NCBI GenBank assembly: GCA_012961725.1
Contig: DTYU01000108.1
Coordinates: forward strand, 1 to 18,282
Direction: 5' to 3'
DNA from: Desulfotomaculum sp.
Lineage (GTDB): Bacteria; Bacillota; Desulfotomaculia; Desulfotomaculales; Ammonificaceae
DNA length: 18,282 bases
Numbering within the stretch: position 1 is the first letter of the stretch; each line of letters opens with the position of its first letter. Of the stretch, positions 7,867 through 14,278 are shown in pieces. The translations under genes were made by a program, and so were the position numbers. The notes below the pieces were generated by a model that did no database searches, was not told the DNA's origin, and saw only the letters and a list, made by a program, of their open reading frames with translations.

Positions 7867-7903
7867 AAAAAACCGTGTGAGATTATTTTTAAATCCTCTC
7901 ACA
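7867..7903 (-). terminator. Intrinsic terminator of the fmdB-like gene
   Basis: Read on the minus strand, the arms TGTGAGA (7903-7897) and TCTCACA (7882-7876) enclose a 14-base A/T-rich loop and are followed by CGG and six T (7872-7867). It lies just downstream of the minus-strand zinc-ribbon gene. The seven-pair stem is moderate, but the T-run is good. Confidence 0.7.
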
Positions 7904-7914
7904 TAAGCCTTCTG

Positions 7915-8136
7915 TTAATGCGACCCCGCGCAGCTTGAGCAGCTTGTGGCCTTGCAGGTTGTGCAGGACGATCCCTTGCCCCCTTCTGTCCCGCAGGCGG
8001 CAAAGGAGGAAAGTACCCTTTCCGGTTTAGGTGTATTGCACGAAGGGCACGTAAAGGTCTCGCCCGTTTCACCCAGCGGGCATAACCGTTCAAAACGCTG
8101 ACCGCATGCCCTGCAGCGAAATTCGTAAATAGGCAT
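7915..8136 (-). CDS. FmdB-family zinc-ribbon protein with Cys-rich tail
   Basis: 73-aa small protein of the FmdB/CxxC_CxxC_SSSS putative regulatory family. It begins MPIYEFRCRACGQRFE, with a first knuckle Cys8-x2-Cys11 and a second Cys30-x2-Cys33 (CPSC), as expected for a zinc ribbon. The C-terminal 26 residues are Ser/Thr/Gly-rich and hold five more cysteines (48, 58, 61, 66, 69) as CTTC and CSSC pairs, which could bind a second metal ion. SD AAGGAG lies about 10 bases before the ATG. It stands alone, convergent with atpC and divergent from pgeF. The family's function is unknown despite the formamidase-linked name. Confidence 0.9.
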   Translation of the reverse strand: MPIYEFRCRACGQRFERLCPLGETGETFTCPSCNTPKPERVLSSFAACGTEGGKGSSCTTCKATSCSSCAGSH

Positions 8137-8359
8137 TACCGGTATTCTCCTTTCTTACGGATCACCTGGCTGTCAACAAAAGCTTATGGGAAATCGGGTT
8201 CGTTGTCAAGGAAAGCGATGCATTTCGACAGGATTTTTAGGTCGGCCAAAGAAGATGATGGTGGTGAGGCCTCACCCGGATGGTAGCCGAGCCTAAACCT
8301 CAGATGGTATAATAAATAGACAACGCCAGCGGCCTTTAAGATTTCGGTCCCAGAATTGT
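8137..8359. other. Divergent intergenic region between fmdB-like gene and pgeF
   Basis: About 220 bases with no gene. On the plus side it holds the extended -10 promoter of pgeF. On the minus side a TTGACA (8176-8171) lies 35 bases upstream of the zinc-ribbon start, but I find no matching -10 at the right distance. No riboswitch or RNA gene is recognised. Confidence 0.5.
8305..8313 (+). promoter_or_regulatory. Extended -10 promoter for pgeF
   Basis: TGG-TATAAT: a perfect -10 hexamer at 8308-8313 preceded by the TGn extension at 8305-8307. No good -35 lies at 17-18 bases, which extended -10 promoters tolerate. The transcript would start near 8320, leaving a leader of about 40 bases to the ATG at 8360 or about 67 to the codon served by the SD. 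It is the only convincing promoter before pgeF and may also serve phoP and phoR. Confidence 0.6.
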
Positions 8360-9193
8360 ATGATTTGGATTTTCGGAGGAGTAGTTACGAGAGAGACCTT
8401 TGTTCTCAAAGAGTATCGCGGCTTAAAGATGTTGGAGTCGCCGTCGCTGGATCTGCCGTGGCTTCTCCATGCGTTCACCACGAGATTGGGTGGCGTCAGC
8501 GAGGGTCCTTTTAGCTCTTTGAACCTGGGATATACAGTCGGCGACCTTCCGGAGCGGGTGGCGGCCAACAGAAAACGGCTGGCCGACGCGCTCGGTTATG
8601 ACCTCAAACGCACGGTTTCGGGGCAGCAGGTCCACGGGACTAACGTTGCAGTTGTCAGCCTCCGTGATGCGGGGGCGGGTGCCCTCAAGCCGGAGAGTTC
8701 CATTCCGGCGGCAGACGGACTTATTACGTCGGCTCCACGGTTGCCGCTCACGGCCTTCTTCGCGGACTGTGTGCCCGTCTATTTGGTTGATACCGCAAAG
8801 AGGGCGGTGGCAATCGTACATGCCGGATGGCGGGGTACGGTGCGGCGGGTTGCAAGCAGGACTGTCGCTCGAATGTCTGCCGCATTCGGCACGCGCCCCG
8901 CGGATTGCATAGCAGTGATAGGTCCGGCCGTCGGTCCGTGCTGCTACACCGTAGATGCGCCGGTGGCGCGGGAGTTTCAAGGCTGGGGCAGGGAGGTCTC
9001 CTGGCAGGACGGAAACAGGTGGCGGGTTGATTTGCGGGAAGCCAACCGGCGGGATTTACTTGCCGCGGGAGTTTTTCCGGAGAAGATCACCGTTGTTGAT
9101 TTTTGTACCGCATGCCACCCTGAACTCATGTTTTCATACCGGCGTGACGGCAGCAAGACAGGCAGAATGGCTGCTGTGGTAATGATCCGTTAG
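8360..9193 (+). CDS. pgeF: Peptidoglycan editing factor PgeF (YfiH/YlmD, multicopper polyphenol oxidase-like fold)
   Basis: Member of the YfiH/LACC1 family (PF02578). The E. coli protein removes wrongly built L-Ser muropeptide precursors, and relatives have purine nucleoside phosphorylase activity. The metal/active-site set is present: His92 in SGQQVHG, Cys137 in FFADCVPV and His154 in VHAGWRG, plus the family motifs TTRLGGVS and GPAVGPCCY. At 277 aa from the ATG at 8360 it is slightly long, and that ATG has no SD. A perfect SD GGAGGAG (8375-8381) lies five bases before an in-frame ACG at 8387. Starting there would give RETFVLKEYRGL, the expected N-terminus, so the start may be a non-standard or mutated codon. 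It ends 14 bases before phoP. It is the homologue of Bacillus ylmD. Confidence 0.93.
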   Translation: MIWIFGGVVTRETFVLKEYRGLKMLESPSLDLPWLLHAFTTRLGGVSEGPFSSLNLGYTVGDLPERVAANRKRLADALGYDLKRTVSGQQVHGTNVAVVSLRDAGAGALKPESSIPAADGLITSAPRLPLTAFFADCVPVYLVDTAKRAVAIVHAGWRGTVRRVASRTVARMSAAFGTRPADCIAVIGPAVGPCCYTVDAPVAREFQGWGREVSWQDGNRWRVDLREANRRDLLAAGVFPEKITVVDFCTACHPELMFSYRRDGSKTGRMAAVVMIR

Positions 9194-9207
9194 AAGGGGC
9201 TCAAGCT

Positions 9208-9900
9208 ATGGCACTGATTCTGGTGGTCGATGACGAGGAGCACATCCAAAGACTGCTCGGGTTTACCCTCGAGCGCGAAGGGTTTGAGGTCCGAACCGCG
9301 GGAGATGGTCTTACCGCACTTAAACTTGCTGAAAACAACCGCCCGGATTTGATCATCCTTGACGTGATGCTGCCCGGAATGGACGGTTTGCAGTTCTGCA
9401 AGGCTTTGCGGGCAAATGAAAGGTCGCGTGATATACCGGTGATCATGCTCAGTGCCCGGGGGGCAGAGAAGGATAAGATTTGGGGTTTGGAAACAGGGGC
9501 CGATGATTACGTCACCAAACCCTTCAGCGCGCGCGAACTGGTGGCAAGGGTGCGGGCGCACCTGCGGCGCAGACCTCCGGGTCAGGAGAAAAACAGGCTC
9601 GTTTACGGTCAACTGACTATTGACCGGGAACGCCTGACGGTTTACTGGAATGATGCCCGGCAGGAACTGACTCCTAAGGAGTTCGAGTTGTTATACCTTC
9701 TTGCTGCATACCCGGGGCGGGTTTTCTCGCGCGAGTACCTGCTCGATAAGATTTGGGGGTATGATTTTCCTGGCGGCTCCCGGACGGTGGATGTGCATAT
9801 CCGGTATATCAGGCAAAAACTTGAGCAGCTGCCGGGAGCACCTCGTTTCATACAGACGGTACGCGGAGCAGGTTATCGTTTTCGGGAGCAGGGAGAATAA
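9208..9900 (+). CDS. phoP: OmpR/PhoB-family response regulator (PhoP-like)
   Basis: 230-aa two-component regulator. The receiver domain (residues 1-120) has the acidic pair in VVDDEEH, the phospho-acceptor Asp52 in LDVMLPGMDG, and Lys104 in YVTKPFSARELVARV. A winged-helix DNA-binding domain (about 130-228) contains LTPKEFELLYLLAAYPGRVFSRE and SRTVDVHIRYIRQKLE, typical of the OmpR/PhoB class. The next gene is a PhoR-type kinase starting directly after its stop, followed by pstB and phoU, so control of phosphate starvation genes is the likely role. That role is inferred from context; related YycF/WalR regulators look similar. It starts 14 bases after pgeF, with GAAGGGG as SD. Confidence 0.9.
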   Translation: MALILVVDDEEHIQRLLGFTLEREGFEVRTAGDGLTALKLAENNRPDLIILDVMLPGMDGLQFCKALRANERSRDIPVIMLSARGAEKDKIWGLETGADDYVTKPFSARELVARVRAHLRRRPPGQEKNRLVYGQLTIDRERLTVYWNDARQELTPKEFELLYLLAAYPGRVFSREYLLDKIWGYDFPGGSRTVDVHIRYIRQKLEQLPGAPRFIQTVRGAGYRFREQGE

Positions 9901-11250
9901 ATGGTAAGAACAATCCGTAAGCGGGTTTATGCCTGGCTGTTTGTTTTGTTGACGGTCTTCACAGGGCTGTGTGCGCTGAGCCATTACACCGACCTGCACT
10001 TTTGGCCGGTATTTGTTACTGGGGTTCTCACGACTGCTATTATCGGGAAGCTGCTCAACCGGCAGGTTATCGACCCGGTGCGGAGCTTGGTTGCTGTAGC
10101 GAGGGAACTCAGCCCTTATACAAAGACGGAGGATTTGTACCGGACGGACGAGGTTGGGTGGCTGACATCGCGCGCCAATCAGTTGGCCTCCGGAGTCAAA
10201 CGGGCGTTTGACGCCTTGTACGCGGAAAAGATGCAGATGGAAGCCATTTTATCCAGTCTGAATGAAGCGGTATTGGCGTTGGATTCTACTGGAAAAGTGC
10301 TGCTCACCAACCCCGCCCTGGAGGCGATTTCCGCGATGAGTCCGGAAGAGGCCAGGGGCAAGAACATCATTGAAGTAATTCGCAACCATGACTTAGAACA
10401 GTTGGTATATAAAGTTCTGGCACGCCTTTCTCCGGTAAGAGAGGAGTTGAAACTCCTTCTGCCGGAGCCCCGGGTCTTTGCCACACGGGTTACACCGATC
10501 AAAACCCCGGAGGGAGCGGGTGTGGTGGTGATCCTTAGAGATATAACAGAACAGAGGCGGCTTGAACAGATACGGACCGAGTTTGTGGCTAACGTTTCGC
10601 ATGAACTGCGCACACCCTTGACCGCTATCCGCGGCTTTGTAGAAACCCTCCGGGCGGGTGCTGTCGACGACTCTGCAAAGGCAAAGGAGTTCTTAGAGAT
10701 CATTGAGTTGGAGACGAGGCGTCTGGAAAAACTGATTGAAGACCTTTTGAGCCTTTCCCGCCTGGAAGACCGGCGGGCTGCCTTTGTCCGGCAGCAGGTT
10801 AGCATTGGCGATGTCGTAGCCCGTATCTTACCCGTTTTCCAAAAACGTGCCCGGGAGCAAAATGTAAAACTGGTGAGTGAGGTGCCTTCCGACTTGCCCG
10901 CAATAGTTGCCGACCCGGAACTTCTCGGCCAGGTTTTCGCGAATCTCATTGACAACGCACTCAAATTCACCCCCGAGGGGGAGATCCGTATCAAGGCAGC
11001 CGCTTCGCCCGGCTGGATCCGGGTAGATGTTGAAGACACGGGAATTGGGATTTCAGAAGAAAGCCTGCCGCGTGTCTTCGAACGGTTCTACCGTGTCGAC
11101 AAGGCACGTTCGCGGGCCTCGGGTGGGACCGGGCTGGGCCTGTCGATAGTCAGGCGTATAGTTGAGGCTCACGGCGGCAGTGTCAGCGTCGAAAGCGAAT
11201 TGGGCCAAGGGAGCCGGTTTTCTTTTCACCTTCCGGTACAGCAGGCCTAA
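9901..11250 (+). CDS. phoR: PhoR-like sensor histidine kinase (HAMP-PAS-HisKA-HATPase)
   Basis: 449-aa membrane kinase, partner of the adjacent regulator; its ATG follows the phoP TAA with no gap. Two membrane helices (about residues 9-27 and 36-51) are joined by a loop of only about 10 residues, so there is no external sensor domain. A HAMP-like linker (about 50-105) and a PAS domain (about 110-222, ending DITEQRRLEQ) follow. The HisKA domain has phospho-acceptor His234 in NVSHELRTPLTAIRG. The ATPase domain has the N box NLIDNALKF, G1 DTGIGI, F box FERFYRVDKARSR and G2 GGTGLGLSIV. The short form, as often seen in PhoR, suggests signalling through membrane partners such as the Pst/PhoU complex (family knowledge). 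Confidence 0.9.
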   Translation: MVRTIRKRVYAWLFVLLTVFTGLCALSHYTDLHFWPVFVTGVLTTAIIGKLLNRQVIDPVRSLVAVARELSPYTKTEDLYRTDEVGWLTSRANQLASGVKRAFDALYAEKMQMEAILSSLNEAVLALDSTGKVLLTNPALEAISAMSPEEARGKNIIEVIRNHDLEQLVYKVLARLSPVREELKLLLPEPRVFATRVTPIKTPEGAGVVVILRDITEQRRLEQIRTEFVANVSHELRTPLTAIRGFVETLRAGAVDDSAKAKEFLEIIELETRRLEKLIEDLLSLSRLEDRRAAFVRQQVSIGDVVARILPVFQKRAREQNVKLVSEVPSDLPAIVADPELLGQVFANLIDNALKFTPEGEIRIKAAASPGWIRVDVEDTGIGISEESLPRVFERFYRVDKARSRASGGTGLGLSIVRRIVEAHGGSVSVESELGQGSRFSFHLPVQQA

Positions 11251-11355
11251 CACCGGCTTTGCAGGTCCGAACGCCCGCTAAAAACGGAAATGCGAAAGGC
11301 GCTGCGCGCAAGTACGGAAGCGAGTTGAGAGATATGTCGGTGTACGGGAGGAACG

Positions 11356-12108
11356 ATGGCAAAGATCAGGGTTGAAGGCCTGAACTTTTACTACCGCGAA
11401 GAGCGTGCCTTAAAGGAAATAAACATCGATATCGAAGAGAACCGGATAACCGCCCTCGTCGGCCCGTCCGGATGCGGGAAGACCACCTTTCTGCGGGTGC
11501 TCAACCGGATGAATGATCTGATTGAGGGAGCCCGGGTGGAGGGAAAAGTCCTTCTCGACGGCGAAGACATCTATGCTTCTTATGTCGACGTGGTCGAGTT
11601 GCGAAAACGCGTAGGGATGGTCTTCCAGCGTCCGAACCCATTCCCGATGTCGGTTTACGATAATGTTGCTTTTGGCCCGAGGATTCACGGCCTGAAGGAC
11701 AAGCACCGGCTTGACGAGATTGTCGAAAGCAGCTTGCGGGGAGCGGCATTGTGGGACGAGGTCCGTGACAGGCTTTACCGATCGGCGCTGGGTCTGTCTG
11801 GGGGGCAGCAGCAACGGCTGTGCATCGCGCGCCTTCTTGCTGTAGAACCGGAGGTGGTTTTGATGGATGAGCCGACCTCCGCACTGGACCCGGTCTCGAC
11901 CATGAAAGTGGAAGAACTCCTTCAGGAACTCAAGCGGCGGTACACCATTATTATCGTGACACATAACATGCAGCAGGCGGCGCGGGTTTCGGACACCACG
12001 GCATTCTTCCTCATGGGGGAGTTGATAGAATACGACGAAACAGGGATAATCTTTACAAGGCCCAGGGACAGGCGGACCGAGGATTATATAACCGGACGCT
12101 TCGGTTGA
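11356..12108 (+). CDS. pstB: Phosphate ABC transporter ATP-binding protein PstB
   Basis: 250-aa ATPase that powers high-affinity phosphate import with PstA, PstC and PstS. The Walker A motif is GPSGCGKTT (residues 36-44), the Q-loop is VFQRPNPFPMSVYDNVAFGPR, the ABC signature is LSGGQQQRLCIAR, and Walker B is VLMDEPTSALDP, with the switch His in VTHNMQQAARVSD. RPNPFPMSVYDN and the LNRMNDLI region are PstB-specific. The length is normal. SD GGGAGG lies just before the ATG. The permeases and binding protein are absent here: a 105-base gap separates it from phoR and phoU follows. Either pst genes lie elsewhere or this copy serves another purpose. Confidence 0.95.
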   Translation: MAKIRVEGLNFYYREERALKEINIDIEENRITALVGPSGCGKTTFLRVLNRMNDLIEGARVEGKVLLDGEDIYASYVDVVELRKRVGMVFQRPNPFPMSVYDNVAFGPRIHGLKDKHRLDEIVESSLRGAALWDEVRDRLYRSALGLSGGQQQRLCIARLLAVEPEVVLMDEPTSALDPVSTMKVEELLQELKRRYTIIIVTHNMQQAARVSDTTAFFLMGELIEYDETGIIFTRPRDRRTEDYITGRFG

Positions 12109-12132
12109 CAGCGGGTTTTGATATTCTATGGG
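12105..12132 (+). promoter_or_regulatory. Weak candidate promoter for phoU
   Basis: A perfect TTGACA (12105-12110) overlaps the pstB stop codon. With a 16-base spacer the -10 would be TATGGG (12127-12132), a 3 of 6 match. It could give separate phoU expression, but the -10 is poor. Confidence 0.25.
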
Positions 12133-12213
12133 AACGTTCGTCCGTCTATACAATCTGAAAACGGACAGCATTTTCATAACGTTTTGTGCCTGAGCACAGC
12201 AGAGGAGACGCTT

Positions 12214-12288
12214 ATGAGGATCTTGGGGTCAGATCGATCTATTTTCGAGGGAGTGGTAAAGGGTGGCAGGGCAACGAGCAACCTTTGA
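12214..12288 (+). CDS. Possible 24-aa small ORF overlapping the phoU start
   Basis: ATG at 12214 with an excellent SD (GAGGAG, 12202-12207, six bases away) opens a 24-codon frame reading MRILGSDRSIFEGVVKGG and a few more residues. It ends at TGA 12286-12288, inside phoU in another frame. Its SD is better than that of phoU, so it may act as a translated leader coupled to phoU. No homology is recognised. It may be chance. Confidence 0.25.
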   Translation: MRILGSDRSIFEGVVKGGRATSNL

Positions 12289-12934
12289 AAATGAGTTGAT
12301 GGAACTGCAGCGGGATCTTTTGCGGATGGGGAGCCTGGTTGAAGAGGCGGTCTTTGACGCCGTAAGGTCCCTGGTAACGCGTGACGAGGTTTTGGCAAAG
12401 AAGGTTATCATGAATGACGACCAGATCGATGCGTTATGCAGAGACATCGAAAACAGGTGCATCCGGCTGGTTGCGACACAGCAGCCGATCGCCCGTGACC
12501 TCAGGATCATCTTTACGGGTATAAAGATCATTTCAAACTTAGAGCGCATGGGCGACCACTCAGTAGATATCTCCCGTTACGCGTTAAACCTTATAATTTG
12601 CTACAGTTCAACCGTTGCAGACATAATTTTGCAGGATATTTCGCAGATCGGCAAGATGGTGCAACAGATGGTCAAGAAAGGCTTAGATGCCTACGTACAT
12701 AACGATGTGATAAAGGCGCGTGAAATGAGCACCGCAGATGACGAGGTCGACCTCCTGTACAAGAAGACCTTCAACGCCATATTAGAACTGATGGAGAAAG
12801 AGCCCGGAAACACCCGTTGCTACGTGTATTTACTTTTAGCGGCCCTTCGCCTTGAAAGAGTGGCCGACCGCGCCACGAACATCGGCGAAGACGTAATCTA
12901 TCTCGTGACGGGCGAATGGGAAGAACTAAACTAA
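12263..12934 (+). CDS. phoU: Phosphate signalling regulator PhoU
   Basis: 223-aa all-helical cytoplasmic protein that restrains the Pst transporter and PhoR signalling when phosphate is plentiful. It has two repeats of a three-helix PhoU domain. The metal-binding motifs are Glu94-x3-Asp98-x3-Asp102 (ERMGDHSVD) and Glu198-x3-Asp202 (ERVADRATNIGEDV). The family N-terminus FENELMELQRDLLRMGSLVEEAV fixes the start close to the GTG at 12263, which has GAGGGAG (12247-12253) as a moderate SD. The gap after pstB is 154 bases and contains a small ORF and a weak promoter, so phoU may be partly uncoupled from pstB. Confidence 0.95.
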   Translation: MAGQRATFENELMELQRDLLRMGSLVEEAVFDAVRSLVTRDEVLAKKVIMNDDQIDALCRDIENRCIRLVATQQPIARDLRIIFTGIKIISNLERMGDHSVDISRYALNLIICYSSTVADIILQDISQIGKMVQQMVKKGLDAYVHNDVIKAREMSTADDEVDLLYKKTFNAILELMEKEPGNTRCYVYLLLAALRLERVADRATNIGEDVIYLVTGEWEELN

Positions 12935-13143
12935 GGAAAAAAGAGTTTATACAGCTCACACAGAGAACACAAAGTCACAGGGAGTAGGAAAAATAAGAGA
13001 GAATAAAACCTTGTATCTTTGTGAGCTTTGCGTGAGGGAATCTAAAATACAAATCTTTGTGCCTCTGTGCTTTGGTGTGAAAGAAGACGTAAACTGATGG
13101 AGGAACTGTTAGTATTGCGTAGAATACTTCAAGATGAATAGCA
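12935..13143. repeat. Repeat-rich gap with degenerate CTTTGTG/CACAAAG units
   Basis: Gap between phoU and yggS. CACAGAGAACACAAAG (12959-12974) is the near-exact inverse of CTTTGTGCCTCTGTG (13055-13069), differing by one indel, with about 80 bases between. ATCTTTGTG also repeats directly at 13015-13023 and 13053-13061. Read on the minus strand, the right part encodes HTKAQRHKD, the hallmark of a widespread intergenic repeat often called as spurious proteins. A weak promoter-like pair (TTGTGA 13019-13024, TAAAAT 13043-13048) lies inside. I treat this as a non-coding dispersed repeat, not a gene. Confidence 0.6.
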
Positions 13144-13848
13144 ATGAATGACATACGCGACAACATCAGGCGGGTTCAAAATGAAATTATCAGGGCTGCG
13201 CGGCGCGCAGGGCGAGATCCAGCGGCCGTAAGAATCGTTGCGGTCTCCAAGGGAGTACCGCCGGACGGCATACGCAAAGCGCAGGCGGCCGGCCTTAACG
13301 CCTTCGGGGAAAACCGGGTCCAAGAGTTTGTTAAGAAATGCCGGGAAATCGGTGGAGAGGTTGAATGGCACTTCGTCGGGCACGTGCAGCGGAACAAAGT
13401 AAAATACCTTGTCGGGCTGGTCAACCTCATCCACAGTCTCGACCGGTGGGACCTGGCCGTAGAACTTAACCGGTGGGCGTTAAAAAAGGGAAGGGTTTTT
13501 GATACGCTGATTCAGGTCAACGTAGCAAGGGAGCCTTTTAAGCACGGTCTTTATGAAGAAGAAGTCCCGGATTTTCTGCCGGCGGTCGCTCAGTTGCCGG
13601 GTGTCCGGGTGCGGGGGTTGATGACGATGGCTCCTTATGTCGAGGACCCCGAAGATGCACGCCCGGTCTTCAGGAGGCTGCGTGAACTGAGCCGGAAATA
13701 CCGGGATGTTGCAGACATAAGTCTGGAATTTTTGTCTATGGGGATGACGCAGGACTTTACGGTGGCAGTCGAGGAGGGAGCAAATATGGTACGTATCGGT
13801 ACGGCTATTTTTGGACCGCGACAGTGCCAAGGAGGGGGAGTCGTATGA
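13144..13848 (+). CDS. PLP homeostasis protein YggS/YlmE (PLPBP/PROSC family)
   Basis: 234-aa pyridoxal 5'-phosphate binding protein that keeps free PLP and amino-acid pools in balance. PLP lysine Lys36 lies in IVAVSKGVPP; other family motifs are FGENRVQE, WHFVGHVQRNK, LMTMAP and LSMGMTQDF. The last varies from the usual LSMGMSxDF by Ser to Thr. The ATG at 13144 has no clear SD, and an in-frame stop at 13135 rules out an upstream start. A mini-frame starting near 13115 (TTG, with GGAGGA upstream) ends two bases before this ATG, so ribosomes may arrive by coupling. It overlaps sepF by ATGA. It is the homologue of Bacillus ylmE. Confidence 0.95.
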   Translation: MNDIRDNIRRVQNEIIRAARRAGRDPAAVRIVAVSKGVPPDGIRKAQAAGLNAFGENRVQEFVKKCREIGGEVEWHFVGHVQRNKVKYLVGLVNLIHSLDRWDLAVELNRWALKKGRVFDTLIQVNVAREPFKHGLYEEEVPDFLPAVAQLPGVRVRGLMTMAPYVEDPEDARPVFRRLRELSRKYRDVADISLEFLSMGMTQDFTVAVEEGANMVRIGTAIFGPRQCQGGGVV

Positions 13849-14264
13849 GCAAGCGGCTGGTGGATAAAGTGTTGGGATTTATCGGATTTGAAGACGATCC
13901 CTACGAGGAGCAGGTTCAAGCTGAGCCCCAGGATGTTTTGCTGCGGGGGAAGAGGGGGGCGGTAGTCAGCCTACATACCCAGCGGCAGATGCGGGTGATG
14001 GTATCCGAGCCGCGTTCCTTTGATGACGCCCAGGAGATCGCCGACCATCTGAGAAACCGCCGCCCGGTCATCGTGAACTTAGAGCGTGTGGAAACGGAAT
14101 TGGCGCGGCGGGTGGTGGACTTCGTCAGCGGTGCGGCCTACGCCCTCAGCGGCAGCGTGCAGAAGGTCGGCGGCGGGATTTTTCTTTTTGCACCGAACAA
14201 CGTTGACATAGCCGCGGAGGGTAAAGAGAGCGAAAAAGGGATCTTCCCCTGGGCGCGCGGCTAA
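13845..14264 (+). CDS. sepF: Cell division protein SepF (YlmF)
   Basis: 139-aa protein that binds FtsZ, forms rings and anchors the Z ring to the membrane in Gram-positive bacteria. An N-terminal amphipathic helix (MSKRLVDKVLGFIGFE) serves as membrane anchor, then an acidic linker, then the SepF core (about residues 50-125) with VSEPRSFDDAQEIADHLRNRRPVIVNLE, VVDFVSGAAYALSG and VGGGIFLFAP. I chose ATG 13845, inside the yggS stop (ATGA overlap), because SD AAGGAGGGGG (13829-13838) is correctly spaced. The frame extends back to an ATG at 13824, which has no such SD. Confidence 0.96.
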   Translation: MSKRLVDKVLGFIGFEDDPYEEQVQAEPQDVLLRGKRGAVVSLHTQRQMRVMVSEPRSFDDAQEIADHLRNRRPVIVNLERVETELARRVVDFVSGAAYALSGSVQKVGGGIFLFAPNNVDIAAEGKESEKGIFPWARG

Positions 14265-14278
14265 GAGGGGGCCGAGCA

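Noticed and set aside
7899..8093. 64-aa second minus-strand frame over the fmdB-like gene
   Set aside because: Arg/Ala/Pro-rich shadow; the overlapping frame has the CxxC zinc-ribbon motifs and a good SD.
10179..11039. 286-aa minus-strand frame across phoR
   Set aside because: Ser/Arg-rich antisense shadow of a kinase whose domains are intact in the plus frame.
12140..12170. Possible terminator after pstB (GTCCGT ... ACGGAC then TTTT)
   Set aside because: Six-pair stem with a 15-base loop, and only four T after a four-base gap; too weak to call.
12975..13166. 63-aa minus-strand frame containing HTKAQRHKD
   Set aside because: Translation of a dispersed intergenic repeat; better treated as a repeat than a protein.
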